Part shown: positions 25,187 to 33,509 of the stretch, one piece after another
Position numbering within the stretch: the stretch's first letter is position 1
Layout: every line of letters begins with the position of its first letter
Assembly (NCBI RefSeq): GCF_014203895.1
Contig: NZ_JACHJY010000013.1
Location: 1-64,000, forward strand
DNA: 64,000 nucleotides
Direction of reading: 5' to 3'
From: Streptomyces nymphaeiformis
GTDB lineage: Bacteria; Actinomycetota; Actinomycetes; Streptomycetales; Streptomycetaceae
Program-made: the position numbers and the translations under genes
The notes under the pieces: generated by a model
Seen by the model: the letters and a program-made list of their open reading frames with translations, nothing else
What the model was told of the DNA's origin: nothing
The model's database searches: none

Positions 25187-26479
25187 ATGGGAACGACCCC
25201 CACGACCAGCGCACCGGCGGGCAAGGACCCCGTCGTCGACTGGCGTCGCGTCAGCAGTCTCGTCATCGGCCAGGCCGCCGTCCAGGCGGGCAGCTTCGCC
25301 CTCCTGATCGCCATGAGCTGGACGGCGGTCCAGCTCGGCGGCCGTGAGGCCGTCACGTACGTGACCCTCTCCGCCACCCTCCCGCGCGCCCTGCTGCTCC
25401 TCTTCGGCGGCGCGCTCGCCGACGCGCTCGGCCCCCGCGCCGTCCTGCTCCGCGCGACGAGCGTCCGCGTCCTCGTCCTCGCGGCGGGGACAGCGGTGAC
25501 CGCCACCACCCACAGCCTGTGGCCGCTGATCGCCGTCGCCCTCGTCGACGGCGTCCTGCTCGGCCTCACGGGCCCCGCCTCCGGCGTCCTGCTGCCGCGC
25601 CTCGCCCCGCAGGACCAGCTCGGCCGGGCCAACTCCCTCTTCTCCATGGTGCTGCGGCTCGCCCCCATCGCCGGCTCGCCCCTCGGCGCCTGGCTGGTCG
25701 TCGTCGGAGGCCTGCCCGTGGCCATGACGGCCGCGGCCGTCGGCTGCGCCGTCTGGCTGGCCTGCGCCGCCCACGTCACCCACGGCATGCCGCGCCCCGA
25801 GCGCGCACCCCAGGGCCCCTCCCTGCTGCGCCGGTCCGGCGACGGCTTCCGCCTCCTCGCCGCGCACCCGCGCCTGCGCTGGATGTTCGTCGCCTGCTTC
25901 TGCATGGACCTGGCCTTCCTCTGGCCGGCCGAGGTCGCCCTGCCCCTGCGGGCGGCCGACGAGGGCTGGGGCGTCGGCGCCGTCGCCATGGTCCTGTCCG
26001 TGTTCGGCGCCGGCGCGCTCGCGTCGGCCGCCCTGGGCGCGGCGCTCGCCCACCGCATCCCGGCGCACACCAAGCTCGTGGTCACCGGAGCGGGCCTCGC
26101 GGCCGGCATGGCCGCCATGGCCCTCGTCCCCTCGGCCGTCGTCCTCGCCGGCACGGCCGGCGTCGTCGGCCTGCTCTCCGGCCTCAACGGGCCGGCCCTG
26201 GTCACCGCCTACCAGCAGGCCGTCCCCGAAGGCCGGATGGGCGCCGCGATGTCCACCTTCGCGCTCTCCGGCATCGGCGCGGCACCCCTGTCCCTCGCCG
26301 TGTTCACCCCCGTCTCGCTCTACCTCGGCGTGACCGGGACCTGGCTCCTGTGCGCGGGCCTCGCCCTGCTCTCCCCGGTCGCCGCGTCCGTCGCCCTGCA
26401 CGGCGGGGCGGCCACCGCCGCGCCGCGCGTCGACGCCCCGGCCCGTACCGCACCGGAGCCCACCGCCACTTCCGTGTGA
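25187..26479 (+). CDS. MFS transporter, probable peptide exporter
   Basis: A 430-aa membrane protein of the major facilitator superfamily, of the Enterobactin-exporter/DHA3-like type with about ten to twelve hydrophobic helices. The first helices begin near residue 18 (VSSLVIGQAAVQAGSFALLI) and the loop between helices 2 and 3 carries the FGGALADALGPR form of MFS motif A. It lies between cluster enzymes and the phosphopantetheinyl transferase in the same direction, so export of, or self-resistance to, the NRPS product is the likely job. The ATG is 96 bp after the small unknown gene and lacks a strong ribosome binding site. Confidence 0.88.
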   Translation: MGTTPTTSAPAGKDPVVDWRRVSSLVIGQAAVQAGSFALLIAMSWTAVQLGGREAVTYVTLSATLPRALLLLFGGALADALGPRAVLLRATSVRVLVLAAGTAVTATTHSLWPLIAVALVDGVLLGLTGPASGVLLPRLAPQDQLGRANSLFSMVLRLAPIAGSPLGAWLVVVGGLPVAMTAAAVGCAVWLACAAHVTHGMPRPERAPQGPSLLRRSGDGFRLLAAHPRLRWMFVACFCMDLAFLWPAEVALPLRAADEGWGVGAVAMVLSVFGAGALASAALGAALAHRIPAHTKLVVTGAGLAAGMAAMALVPSAVVLAGTAGVVGLLSGLNGPALVTAYQQAVPEGRMGAAMSTFALSGIGAAPLSLAVFTPVSLYLGVTGTWLLCAGLALLSPVAASVALHGGAATAAPRVDAPARTAPEPTATSV

Positions 26480-26486
26480 GGCAGAC

Positions 26487-27314
26487 ATGATCCCGCTGGT
26501 TTCCCCGCCCCTTCCGGCAGCTCTTCCCACCGGCCCCCTGGACTCTCCGCCCCTTCCGGCAGCTCCTCCGGCCGGCCGGACGGATTCCCCGCCGCTCCCG
26601 CCGGCTCCTCCGGCCGGCCCGCTGATCCCGACCACGCTCCCGCCCCTGACCACGGCCCTGCCCCGGCTGCCCGGCCTCCGCCCGGTCAGGCCGCAGCTGT
26701 GGCTGGTGGCCACCGAGGCCCATCAGGACACCGTCACCCAGTTCGCCCCCCTCGTCCTGGCCACCGAGGAACTGGCCCGCGCCGAGGAGTTCCGCCGCTC
26801 CGGCGACCGCGCCACCTACCTGTGCGCGCACGTCGGGCTGCGCCGCCTGCTCGGCGCCCACCTGGGCGTCGCGCCCCGGACCGTTTCGGTGGCCCGGGCG
26901 CCCTGCCCCTGCTGCGGGGAGCCGCACGGCCGTCCCGTACTGACCGACGGGCGCCTGCACTTCTCGCTGTCCCACTGCGAGGGGCTGAGCCTGATCGCCG
27001 TCGCGTCGACACCGGTCGGCGTGGACATCGAGCGGGTGCCGGCGGCGCACACCGTCAGAGAGGCCTCGGAGGTCCTGCACCCCGCCGAGGCCGCGGAGCT
27101 CGCCGCCCTCACCCCCGCCCACCGGCCCGCCGCGTTCGCCCGTGTCTGGACCAGGAAGGAGGCCTACCTCAAGGGGCTCGGCATCGGGCTCGGGGCCGAC
27201 CCGGCCGCCGAGTACGTCGGTGCGGGACCGGTCCCGTCCGCCCCACCCGGTTGGTTCCTCACCGACGTCACCGTCCCGGACGGCCACCACGCCGCCGTGG
27301 CCCTGCGCCGGTGA
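26487..27314 (+). CDS. Sfp-type 4'-phosphopantetheinyl transferase
   Basis: This enzyme moves the phosphopantetheine arm from CoA to the carrier-domain serines of the NRPS subunits. Diagnostic motifs are VGVDIER and WTRKEAYLKGLG, together with the upstream HFSLSHCEGL and the CPCCGEPHGRP loop typical of actinomycete Sfp enzymes. At 275 aa it is longer than usual because of a Pro-rich, repetitive N-terminus of about 55 residues, encoded by a GC-rich direct repeat. The real start could lie inside or after the repeat. It follows the MFS gene by 7 bp and is the last gene of the biosynthetic unit. Confidence 0.94.
   Translation: MIPLVSPPLPAALPTGPLDSPPLPAAPPAGRTDSPPLPPAPPAGPLIPTTLPPLTTALPRLPGLRPVRPQLWLVATEAHQDTVTQFAPLVLATEELARAEEFRRSGDRATYLCAHVGLRRLLGAHLGVAPRTVSVARAPCPCCGEPHGRPVLTDGRLHFSLSHCEGLSLIAVASTPVGVDIERVPAAHTVREASEVLHPAEAAELAALTPAHRPAAFARVWTRKEAYLKGLGIGLGADPAAEYVGAGPVPSAPPGWFLTDVTVPDGHHAAVALRR
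26500..26640 (+). repeat. In-frame Pro/Ala repeat in the PPTase N-terminus
   Basis: Three imperfect copies of a block of about 45-50 bp encode variations of S-P-P-L-P-A-A-P-P-A-G. The core CCGCCCCTTCCGGCAGCTC occurs twice exactly and once with changes. The encoded segment is low complexity and absent from typical Sfp proteins, so it is either a disordered extension or untranslated leader. Confidence 0.7.
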
Positions 27315-27346
27315 CGAGCGCGCGGCGCCCGACGTGCGATCCCGGC

Positions 27347-27409
27347 CGGACCGCTCCCCTCAGGACGTGCTGCCGAGCCGGGGCGGCACGTCCCCGCGGC
27401 AGCGGTCCG
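27347..27409 (+). terminator. Compound hairpin closing the biosynthetic cluster
   Basis: Two nested inverted repeats lie just after the PPTase gene: an outer 9-bp perfect pair (27347-27355 with 27401-27409) and an inner 12-bp pair with one mismatch (27363-27374 with 27382-27393). There is no T-run. It is a plausible transcription end or mRNA-stability structure for the second operon. Confidence 0.6.
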
Positions 27410-27570
27410 CCGTGGCCCGGCCGATGCACACGACCCTCCGGCATACGCGCCACAACTGCCCATGGGGCACGTTTGCGCAGATAATGCTCGTGCCGCCCTC
27501 CGCCGTGCCCGTACGGAGCGGAGCGTCCTGCGGCGAGGCGCGGGAAGCGGCATCCGCAGCAGGAGGAACC

Positions 27571-27831
27571 ATGCTCATCAGGCATCTGGTCGAGGACGGA
27601 GTCCTGCACCTCGCGCTCCTGCGCGACCTGGACGTCTCCAGTCGCGCCGCGGCCGCCCTGCAGATCGAGACGCTCCTCCTCGCGCACCGCCCGCGCCTGG
27701 TCAGGATGCAGCTGCCCACCACGGAACCCTCGCCCGCGTCGCTCAGCGCGCTCGCCCGCGCCCGCCGGATGTGCGAGGGCCTGGGCATCCCTCTGACGGT
27801 CGTCGGCCCGGCGCCGGTCGTCGGCCCGTAG
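27571..27831 (+). CDS. Small STAS-like protein
   Basis: An 86-aa protein with the alternating strand/helix pattern of STAS domains (anti-sigma factor antagonists): an opening strand with GVLHLALLRDLD, a helix, a central strand LVRMQLP and a final strand IPLTVVGPAP. The usual phosphorylated Ser in the D-S-S/T-G loop is not clearly present; the equivalent position reads TEPSPAS. AGGAGGAACC immediately upstream of the ATG strongly supports the start. It is a single gene after the cluster terminator. Function is inferred from fold alone. Confidence 0.65.
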   Translation: MLIRHLVEDGVLHLALLRDLDVSSRAAAALQIETLLLAHRPRLVRMQLPTTEPSPASLSALARARRMCEGLGIPLTVVGPAPVVGP

Positions 27832-27933
27832 CGCCCGAGGCGGCCCCACCGCGCCCGAAACGGACCGTACGCGGGCTTCGACGCCCCGCGGCGGGGGAAC
27901 GCTGAGGAGAACGGAAGCGCGGGGGTGGAGCCG

Positions 27934-28875
27934 ATGAGTCGCCGGGAACTGCCGTACCTCACCCACCACGGCAGGCTGTACCCGACCCAGGACGCACGCG
28001 ATCGAGTCGAGCCGCTCCACGGCAGGGTCCGTGTCCACGAGCACTCCTTCCGCCGGCTGCTCGACGGGGAACGCGCGCCTTCCGTCTTCCTCGTACGGTC
28101 CGCGGGTCCCCTGTCCGCCACCGGGGTCCTCGTCGCGAGCACGGCGGAGGAGTGCCACCGCTGGGTACGGGCCGCCCTCGACTACGTCACCGCCGTGGAC
28201 GGCATCACCACCGAACTGTCCGCGGCCCACCGGCGGGCCGCGGCCGTCCCCTGGTGGCGGCGGCTCGCCGCACGCCGCGCCTTCGACGACTGGGAGACCA
28301 CCCGGCAGCGTTACGAGGACGCCATGAGGGCGGCCGCCGAGGCGTACGAGCCCGTGGGCCGGGAGATCCGGCGGGCGATCCGGGTGGCGGAGGAGGAGTC
28401 CGCCGCGCGGGCGCGGGAGCGGGCCCGGCGGGCGGAGGAGGCCGGGCGACGCAGGGCGCGGCTCGCCGAGCGGGCCGTCTGGGGCTGGTCGGTCGTGACG
28501 GACGAGGACCGATCCGCCGTGTACGTCTTCCGGCACGACGTCCCCCGAGGGGAAGCGCCCGCTCCTGCGACTCCGCAGGCGAGCCCGAGCGTGGACCTGG
28601 CGAGTCTGCGCCGCGCGCTCAAGGAGCTCGACCTGCCCGACGTCCTGTGGGACGGGCCGGCGCTCGCCGAGACGGAGCGCGAACTGGAGGGAGTCGGCTT
28701 CGGGCGCTGGTGGCGGGACCGGTTCTCCGAGGACTACCGCACGTTCACCGCGCCTCCTCCTCCTCCGCGCGGCTCGTCGTACCGGGGCAATCCGTCCGGG
28801 GGCACGGCCACCGGAGGCACGGGAGGCTTCAGCGGAGGGCACAGCGGCGGATTCAGCTGCGGCGGGGGTTTCTGA
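27934..28875 (+). CDS. Hypothetical protein with coiled coil and Gly-rich tail
   Basis: A protein of 313 aa (316 if the GTG at 27925 is used). I cannot name the family. A central helix-rich stretch, roughly residues 95-180, is dense in Ala, Arg and Glu and should form a coiled coil. The C-terminus ends in a flexible GGTGGFSGGHSGGFSCGGGF-like tail, a pattern often seen at the ends of bacterial proteins linked to membranes or envelope assemblies. No signal peptide is visible. GAGGAG precedes the GTG by about 17 bases and GGAG lies 3 bases before the ATG, so the start is open. Confidence 0.7.
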   Translation: MSRRELPYLTHHGRLYPTQDARDRVEPLHGRVRVHEHSFRRLLDGERAPSVFLVRSAGPLSATGVLVASTAEECHRWVRAALDYVTAVDGITTELSAAHRRAAAVPWWRRLAARRAFDDWETTRQRYEDAMRAAAEAYEPVGREIRRAIRVAEEESAARARERARRAEEAGRRRARLAERAVWGWSVVTDEDRSAVYVFRHDVPRGEAPAPATPQASPSVDLASLRRALKELDLPDVLWDGPALAETERELEGVGFGRWWRDRFSEDYRTFTAPPPPPRGSSYRGNPSGGTATGGTGGFSGGHSGGFSCGGGF

Positions 28876-29020
28876 CAGGCGGTCAACAGGCCTCTCGCGT
28901 ACGGCCGACGGGTGCCTCTGCGCCGTGCGGCCTGACGACAGCGTGTTCCATTCCCGACACGGGCGAGTGATCATTCACCGTGATCGCGGCCACGGGGCGG
29001 GAACGGCCGCGAACCGCACC

Positions 29021-29034
29021 TAGACTCCCCGCAC
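29021..29034 (+). promoter_or_regulatory. Probable leaderless promoter (-10 TAGACT)
   Basis: TAGACT at 29021-29026 ends eight bases before the ATG of the DUF4239 gene, and no ribosome binding site is present. The same hexamer and spacing occur before thyA at 58766. This suits a leaderless transcript starting at the initiation codon. Confidence 0.5.
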
Positions 29035-29826
29035 ATGTCGCTCTGGCTCCTCAACCACTTCAGCACCTTCACCCTCGCCGTGGTCACCGTCGGCGGGACC
29101 GTCGTCCTCGCCGTGGCCGGCAGTGTGCTGCTCCGCCGCAGGTATCCGTCGCTGGCCCGGGGCGAGCACAACGACATGGTCGGAGTGACGCTGGGGATGT
29201 TCGGCGCGATCTACGGCATCATCCTCGCCTTCGTCATCGTCACCCTCTGGACCCAACTCGACAGCACGCAGACGATCGTCTCCAGCGAGGCCACCGACGC
29301 CGCGCTCATCGCCCGTGACGCCGCCGCCTTCCCGCCCGCGGTCCGCGCCGACCTCGACACCGCCCTCAGCGGCTACGTCCACGCGGTCGTCGAGGACCAG
29401 TGGCCCCGCATGCGCGCCGGGCAGCCGAGCTACGGGGCCACGGAGGGCCACCTCCGCTCCGCCTTCACCGTCCTCCAGGCGTACGACCCGGCCACCCCGC
29501 GCGAAGAGGTCTTCTACCGGGAGGCCGTCACCCACCTCAACGACGTCGCCGCCCAGCGCCGCGCCCGCCTGAACATGGCCGAGCAGGAACTCCCGCCCCT
29601 GCTCCAGGTCCTGGCCTTCGGCGGCGCGATCGTCCTCGTCCCGCTCACCTTCCTCTACGGCATGCGCAAGCTGCGGATCCAGCTCCTCTTCGTCGCCTCC
29701 GTCGCCGGCCTCATCGGCTTCAGCCTGCTCCTGGTCTTCGTCCTCGACCGTCCGTTCGCCGGCGAACTGAGCGTGAGCCCGGCCCCGTACCGCGAGGGGG
29801 CGCTCTCCCAGTACTGGGAGCAGTGA
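29035..29826 (+). CDS. DUF4239 (bestrophin-like) membrane protein
   Basis: A 263-aa integral membrane protein with two N-terminal helices (about residues 12-32 and 55-75), a soluble middle of about 110 residues, and two C-terminal helices (about 185-205 and 215-240). Segment GEHNDMVGVTLGMFGAIYGIILAF is the signature region of the DUF4239 family, which is related in arrangement to bestrophin-like channels. The biochemical role is not known. It appears leaderless. It converges with the dehydrogenase gene that follows, the stops being about 10 bp apart. Confidence 0.85.
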   Translation: MSLWLLNHFSTFTLAVVTVGGTVVLAVAGSVLLRRRYPSLARGEHNDMVGVTLGMFGAIYGIILAFVIVTLWTQLDSTQTIVSSEATDAALIARDAAAFPPAVRADLDTALSGYVHAVVEDQWPRMRAGQPSYGATEGHLRSAFTVLQAYDPATPREEVFYREAVTHLNDVAAQRRARLNMAEQELPPLLQVLAFGGAIVLVPLTFLYGMRKLRIQLLFVASVAGLIGFSLLLVFVLDRPFAGELSVSPAPYREGALSQYWEQ

Positions 29827-29835
29827 GGGACGGCC

Positions 29836-30846
29836 TCAGGGGTGGCGGATGACCACTTTGCCGAAGGCGGTGCCGGCGGCGTGGTGGCGGTAGGCGTCGA
29901 CGGCCTCGTCGAAGGGGAAGACGCGGTCGATGACGGGGCGGAGCCCGTGTGCCCCGATCAGTTCGTTCATCTCGGTGAACTGGGCGCGGCTGCCCACCGC
30001 CACGCTGCGGAGGGTGGCACCGGAGGCGAAGAGGGCGTGGGGGTCGAGCGGCGGGGCGGTCCTCCCGGTGAAGCCGACGCAGGCGATGGTACCGGCCAGG
30101 GCGATGGCGCGGACGGACTCGTGGAGCAGCCCGGCGACGTCGACGATGCGGTCGGCGCCCCGTCCGCCGGTGAGGGAGCGGACCTCACCGGCCCAGTCGG
30201 GGGTCGCCGCGTAGTCGACGACGGCGTCGGCGCCGAGCCGGCGCAGACGCGCGGCCTTGGCGGAGCTGCCGGTCGTGGCGATCACGCGTGCACCGAGCGC
30301 TTTGGCGAACTGGAGCGCGAAGAGGGAGACGCCGCCGGAGCCCTGCACGACGACGGTGTCGCCGGGGCGGACGCCGGCTCCGTCGCCGGTCAGGGCGTTC
30401 CACGCGGTGACCGCCACGCAGGGCAGGGTGGCGGCCTCCTCGTACGTCAGGTGCGCGGGCACGGTCACGAGCGAGTCCGCGTCGACCAGGGCGAACTCGG
30501 TGAGCATGCCGTCCAGGGAGCCGCCGCGCTGGGCGACGTGCTCGACGGCGAACGGGCCGTCCTGCCAGGACGGGAAGAGGGTGGCGGCGACACGGTCCCC
30601 TACGCGTACCGCGTCGACGTCCGGACCGACCGCGACGACTTCGCCGGCCCCGTCCGAGACGGGGACGACGTCCGGCTTGACGGGGAGGACGTACGTTCCG
30701 TCGAGCACCATGAGCTCACGGAAACTGAGGGACGTCGCCCGCACGGCGACCAGGGCCTGTCCGGGGCCGGGGGCGGGGATGTCGTGCTCGCGGACGGAGA
30801 GGCCGGAGAGTCCGGCGCCGCTGTGCGAGAGGTGGTAGCTCCGCAT
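29836..30846 (-). CDS. Zinc-free MDR-family alcohol dehydrogenase / quinone reductase
   Basis: A 336-aa medium-chain dehydrogenase/reductase. The N-terminal GroES-like part contains VVPVSDGAGEVVAVG and the Rossmann part opens with VVVQGSGGVSLFALQFAKALGARVIAT, the NADP-binding glycine motif. The Cys/His ligands of zinc dehydrogenases are missing, so it belongs with the NADPH-dependent, zinc-free reductases. It lies 59 bp after the SnoaL-like gene on the same strand, and the pair is divergent from a TetR repressor with a palindromic site between them. It is likely induced when the repressor binds its ligand and may act on a reactive carbonyl or quinone. Confidence 0.88.
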   Translation of the reverse strand: MRSYHLSHSGAGLSGLSVREHDIPAPGPGQALVAVRATSLSFRELMVLDGTYVLPVKPDVVPVSDGAGEVVAVGPDVDAVRVGDRVAATLFPSWQDGPFAVEHVAQRGGSLDGMLTEFALVDADSLVTVPAHLTYEEAATLPCVAVTAWNALTGDGAGVRPGDTVVVQGSGGVSLFALQFAKALGARVIATTGSSAKAARLRRLGADAVVDYAATPDWAGEVRSLTGGRGADRIVDVAGLLHESVRAIALAGTIACVGFTGRTAPPLDPHALFASGATLRSVAVGSRAQFTEMNELIGAHGLRPVIDRVFPFDEAVDAYRHHAAGTAFGKVVIRHP

Positions 30847-30905
30847 GGGTCGAGCCCTTCGTAAGAGGTGGGGACGGCAGGGGAGTCGGGCGACGTGTCC
30901 GGGTG

Positions 30906-31301
30906 TCATGCGGCGTCCGGCTCCGCGGCCAGCGGTACCTCTCCGGCCGTCTTGCCGAAGCCGAGCGCCTCGACGATCCGGCCGTCCGTCACCCGCATGA
31001 CGTTGACGCCCTGCACCCACTGGTCGGGGCCGTCGCCGAAGCGGTAGGTCCACACGATCGTCGCGCGGTCGCCCGCCACGATGACCTCCTGAGGGGTGAA
31101 CTGCGAGGCGAGGTCGTCGACGAGGGCGGTCCACCACTGCGTACAGGCTTCGCGTCCGGAGACCCGCTCCCCGCGCGGAGCGGGCTGGACGCTCTCCATG
31201 ACGCAGTCGTCGGCGATCAGATCGGCCAGGAGACCGGCCTCGCGGTCGGTGAACGCGCGGTTGAAACGGGCGATGACTTCGGCGGTCGTGCGTACGGACA
31301 T
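30906..31301 (-). CDS. SnoaL/NTF2-like fold protein
   Basis: A 131-aa protein of the NTF2-like/SnoaL-like superfamily. The typical pattern is seen: an N-terminal helix (VIARFNRAFTDRE), DDCVMES, a central hydrophobic WWTALVDDL, and paired strands ending in VNVMRVTDGRIVEALGF. Members can be isomerases, hydrolases or ligand binders, and the catalytic role cannot be read here. GAGGAGG lies just upstream of the ATG. It is the first gene of the operon controlled by the divergent TetR regulator. Confidence 0.82.
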   Translation of the reverse strand: MSVRTTAEVIARFNRAFTDREAGLLADLIADDCVMESVQPAPRGERVSGREACTQWWTALVDDLASQFTPQEVIVAGDRATIVWTYRFGDGPDQWVQGVNVMRVTDGRIVEALGFGKTAGEVPLAAEPDAA

Positions 31302-31320
31302 GACGCCTCCTCAGAAGAGA

Positions 31321-31365
31321 TAGACCGTTCGGTCTACGAGAGATATAGATAGACCGGTTGATCTA
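31321..31365. promoter_or_regulatory. Palindromic TetR operator region
   Basis: A perfect 16-bp palindrome (TAGACCG-TT-CGGTCTA, 31321-31336) is followed by a half-degenerate copy at 31350-31365 (TAGACCGG-TTGATCTA). Both lie in the 91-bp gap between the SnoaL-like gene and the divergent TetR gene, which is where an autoregulating TetR repressor would bind. Confidence 0.75.
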
Positions 31366-31392
31366 CCGTGTCAACAGGCGCAGAATCTCTGC

Positions 31393-31977
31393 ATGAACAC
31401 TTCCGTGAAGCCCGGCCCCCGCGAGCGACTCCTGCTCGCCGCTCAGGAGTTGACCTACAGTCAGGGAGTCGGCGTCGGCGTGGACGCCCTCCTCAAGGGG
31501 GCCGGTGTCGCCCGCCGTTCGCTGTACGAGCACTTCGGCGGCAAGGACGGTCTCATCGCCGAGGTGCTGCGCCGCAGCACCGCCGAGGACGTGGAGCGGT
31601 ACCGCGCCACCATGGACGCCGCGGGGGACGACCCCCGGGCCCGGCTCCTCGCGGTCGTCGACCGGGTCGGCCGGATCGCCGCCGACCCGGACTTCCACGG
31701 CTGCCGGTACCTCGCCGCCGACCTCGCGCTCACGGATCCCGCGCACCCCGGTCACGAGGTCACCAGGGAGTACCGGCGCACGGTCCACGGCCTGTTCGCG
31801 GACGAGTTCGCCGCCCTCGGGCACGCGCGGCCCGCGTTCGCGGCCGATCAGCTGTTCATCCTCGTCGACGGTCTCCTCGCCGCCGGCGCGACCCGGCCCG
31901 ACGTCGAGCCCGCCGCAGCGGCCCGCGACCTCGCCGAGCACATCATCGACGCGGGCCTGGCCCGGCCCGGACGGTGA
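31393..31977 (+). CDS. TetR-family transcriptional regulator
   Basis: A 194-aa one-component repressor. The N-terminal helix-turn-helix is clear (GVDALLKGAGVARRSLYEHFGGKDGL, about residues 32-58), and the C-terminal ligand domain resembles the AcrR-like group with GCRYLAADLAL. It is divergent from the SnoaL-like/dehydrogenase operon and separated from it by a palindrome, so it most likely represses that operon and itself. It converges on the MarR gene, with stops 9 bp apart. No ribosome binding site stands out. Confidence 0.92.
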   Translation: MNTSVKPGPRERLLLAAQELTYSQGVGVGVDALLKGAGVARRSLYEHFGGKDGLIAEVLRRSTAEDVERYRATMDAAGDDPRARLLAVVDRVGRIAADPDFHGCRYLAADLALTDPAHPGHEVTREYRRTVHGLFADEFAALGHARPAFAADQLFILVDGLLAAGATRPDVEPAAAARDLAEHIIDAGLARPGR

Positions 31978-31986
31978 CGGGTGGGG

Positions 31987-32430
31987 CTACGCCTCGTACA
32001 CCCGGGTCAGGAGCTCCATCAGCTGCCGGGCCTCCGCCTCGCTGAGCGGGGCCAGGAGCGCGGAGTTGGCCCGCTCGGCCAGCTCCGCGCACCGCGCCAG
32101 GACCTGTGCGCCCGCCGGTGTCACCGTCACCGCGTTCTTGCGGCGGTCCTTCGGGTCGGGCTCTCGTCGCGCGAGGCCGGCCTTCTCCAGGTGGTTGAGC
32201 AGGAGGACCACGTCCTTCGCGTCGAAGCCGAGCCTGCGCACCAGATCGGCCTGGGCGACCGGGCCGTACTCGGACACCGCCGCGAGCACGGCGTGCTGCG
32301 GGAGCTTCAGCCCTTCCTCGGCGATCGCCTCGGCGACCAGACCCCGACCGCGTGCCGCCACGCGGCCGACCAGCCAACTGGGCAGGGACTGGATGTGCGC
32401 CAGGGCGTGCGGGTCTTCCGTGGGGGCCAT
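31987..32430 (-). CDS. MarR-family transcriptional regulator
   Basis: A winged-helix regulator, 147 aa from the ATG at 32430 (an upstream in-frame start at 32466 is possible). Conserved elements are QADLVRRLGFDAKDVVLLLNHLEKAGLARREPDPKDRRKNAVTVTPAG in pattern: recognition helix and the D-x-R wing. Six bases before the ATG is TACTCT, a possible -10 for a leaderless mRNA. Twin TTGG-N5-CCAA sites occupy the gap to the divergent quinone reductase gene, making autoregulation and control of that gene likely. Confidence 0.9.
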   Translation of the reverse strand: MAPTEDPHALAHIQSLPSWLVGRVAARGRGLVAEAIAEEGLKLPQHAVLAAVSEYGPVAQADLVRRLGFDAKDVVLLLNHLEKAGLARREPDPKDRRKNAVTVTPAGAQVLARCAELAERANSALLAPLSEAEARQLMELLTRVYEA

Positions 32431-32453
32431 GGAGGCAGAGTACCGCGAATTCA

Positions 32454-32504
32454 TTGGACTTCCCAACGGTCTGCCCTTATGGTGAGAATCGTTGGAGATC
32501 CCAA
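32454..32504. promoter_or_regulatory. Twin MarR operator sites
   Basis: Two copies of TTGG-N5-CCAA lie at 32454-32466 and 32492-32504, 38 bp apart centre to centre, between the MarR gene and the divergent quinone reductase. The flanking bases also mirror each other (CATTGG...CCCAACG against CGTTGG...CCCAATG). Their position fits repression of both promoters. Confidence 0.7.
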
Positions 32505-32558
32505 TGATCTGGGTGGGAGTCCCGCGTCCCCGCGTCCCCGTTTCCCCTGGAGGTGCCC

Positions 32559-33482
32559 ATGCGTCGTGTCCGGTACGAGGTGACCGGCGGTCCCGAGGTC
32601 CTCTTCGTCGAGGAGGCTTCCGTGCCGGAGCCCGGCCCCGGTGAGCTGCTGGTCCGTAACGAGGCCGTCGGAGTCACCCTGCCCGCCGTACGGAAGGTGC
32701 GCGAGGCCGCCGAGCCCGGCCCGCTCGGCGGTGAGGTGGCCGGCGTCGTCGCCGCCGTCGGCGAAGGCGTCACCGGCTTCTCCGTGGGCGACCGCGTCAC
32801 CGGCCTCTGCTTCTCCCACGCCTACGCCGAACTCGCCCTCGTCCACGAGGCGATGGCCTCCCGCATCCCCGACCGGGCGACCGCCGTCGACGCCGTCGCC
32901 CTGGTCCGCAGTGGACTCGTGGCGCGCGGCGCCTACGAGGCGGGGCGCCCCCGCCCCGGCGACTCCGTCATGGTCACCGCGGCGGCCAGCGCGGTCGGCA
33001 CCCTCGCCCTGCAGTACGCCGGGGCGGGCGGGGCCTCCCGCGTGGTCGCGGCCGTCGGCAGCGCGGAGAAGGCGGAGTTCGTGCGCGCCCTCGGCGCCGA
33101 CGAGGTCGTGCTCTACGGGGACGAGTCCTGGGGCGAACCGGTCGACGTCGTCCTCGACGGGGTCGGCGGCGAGCTCCTCGGTCCCGCCGTGCGGGCCCTC
33201 GCTCCCGGCGGCCGTCTGGTCGCGTTCAGCTCGGGCGGCGGCACGGTCGACGCGTACGAACTGCTGGTCCGCGGCGCCTCCGTCATCGGTTTCCAGATGG
33301 CGGCCATCGCCCGGGGCGAGCCCGAGCTGTACGCGCGCTGGCGCGACGAGCTGTGGGACCTCCACCGCGACGGCGCGCTCCGGCCCCGCGTCTGCGCCGA
33401 GATCCCGCTCGCCGAGGCGGCCCGCGCCCATGAACTCGTCGAGTCCCGGCGGAACGCGGGCAAGGTCGTTCTCGTCCCCTGA
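32559..33482 (+). CDS. NADPH:quinone oxidoreductase-like MDR protein
   Basis: A 307-aa zinc-free medium-chain reductase. The substrate domain contains LGGEVAGVVAAVGEGVTGF and the cofactor domain VMVTAAASAVGTLALQYA in place of the classical GxGxxG, a common variant in this group. GGAGG five bases before the ATG at 32559 fixes the start over the GTG at 32553. The gene is divergent from a MarR repressor with paired operators, a layout typical of inducible detoxification reductases. The last residues VLVP end 27 bp before the converging terpene synthase. Confidence 0.88.
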   Translation: MRRVRYEVTGGPEVLFVEEASVPEPGPGELLVRNEAVGVTLPAVRKVREAAEPGPLGGEVAGVVAAVGEGVTGFSVGDRVTGLCFSHAYAELALVHEAMASRIPDRATAVDAVALVRSGLVARGAYEAGRPRPGDSVMVTAAASAVGTLALQYAGAGGASRVVAAVGSAEKAEFVRALGADEVVLYGDESWGEPVDVVLDGVGGELLGPAVRALAPGGRLVAFSSGGGTVDAYELLVRGASVIGFQMAAIARGEPELYARWRDELWDLHRDGALRPRVCAEIPLAEAARAHELVESRRNAGKVVLVP

Positions 33483-33509
33483 GCCCGGGAGGCGGAGGCG
33501 TGCGAGGGC

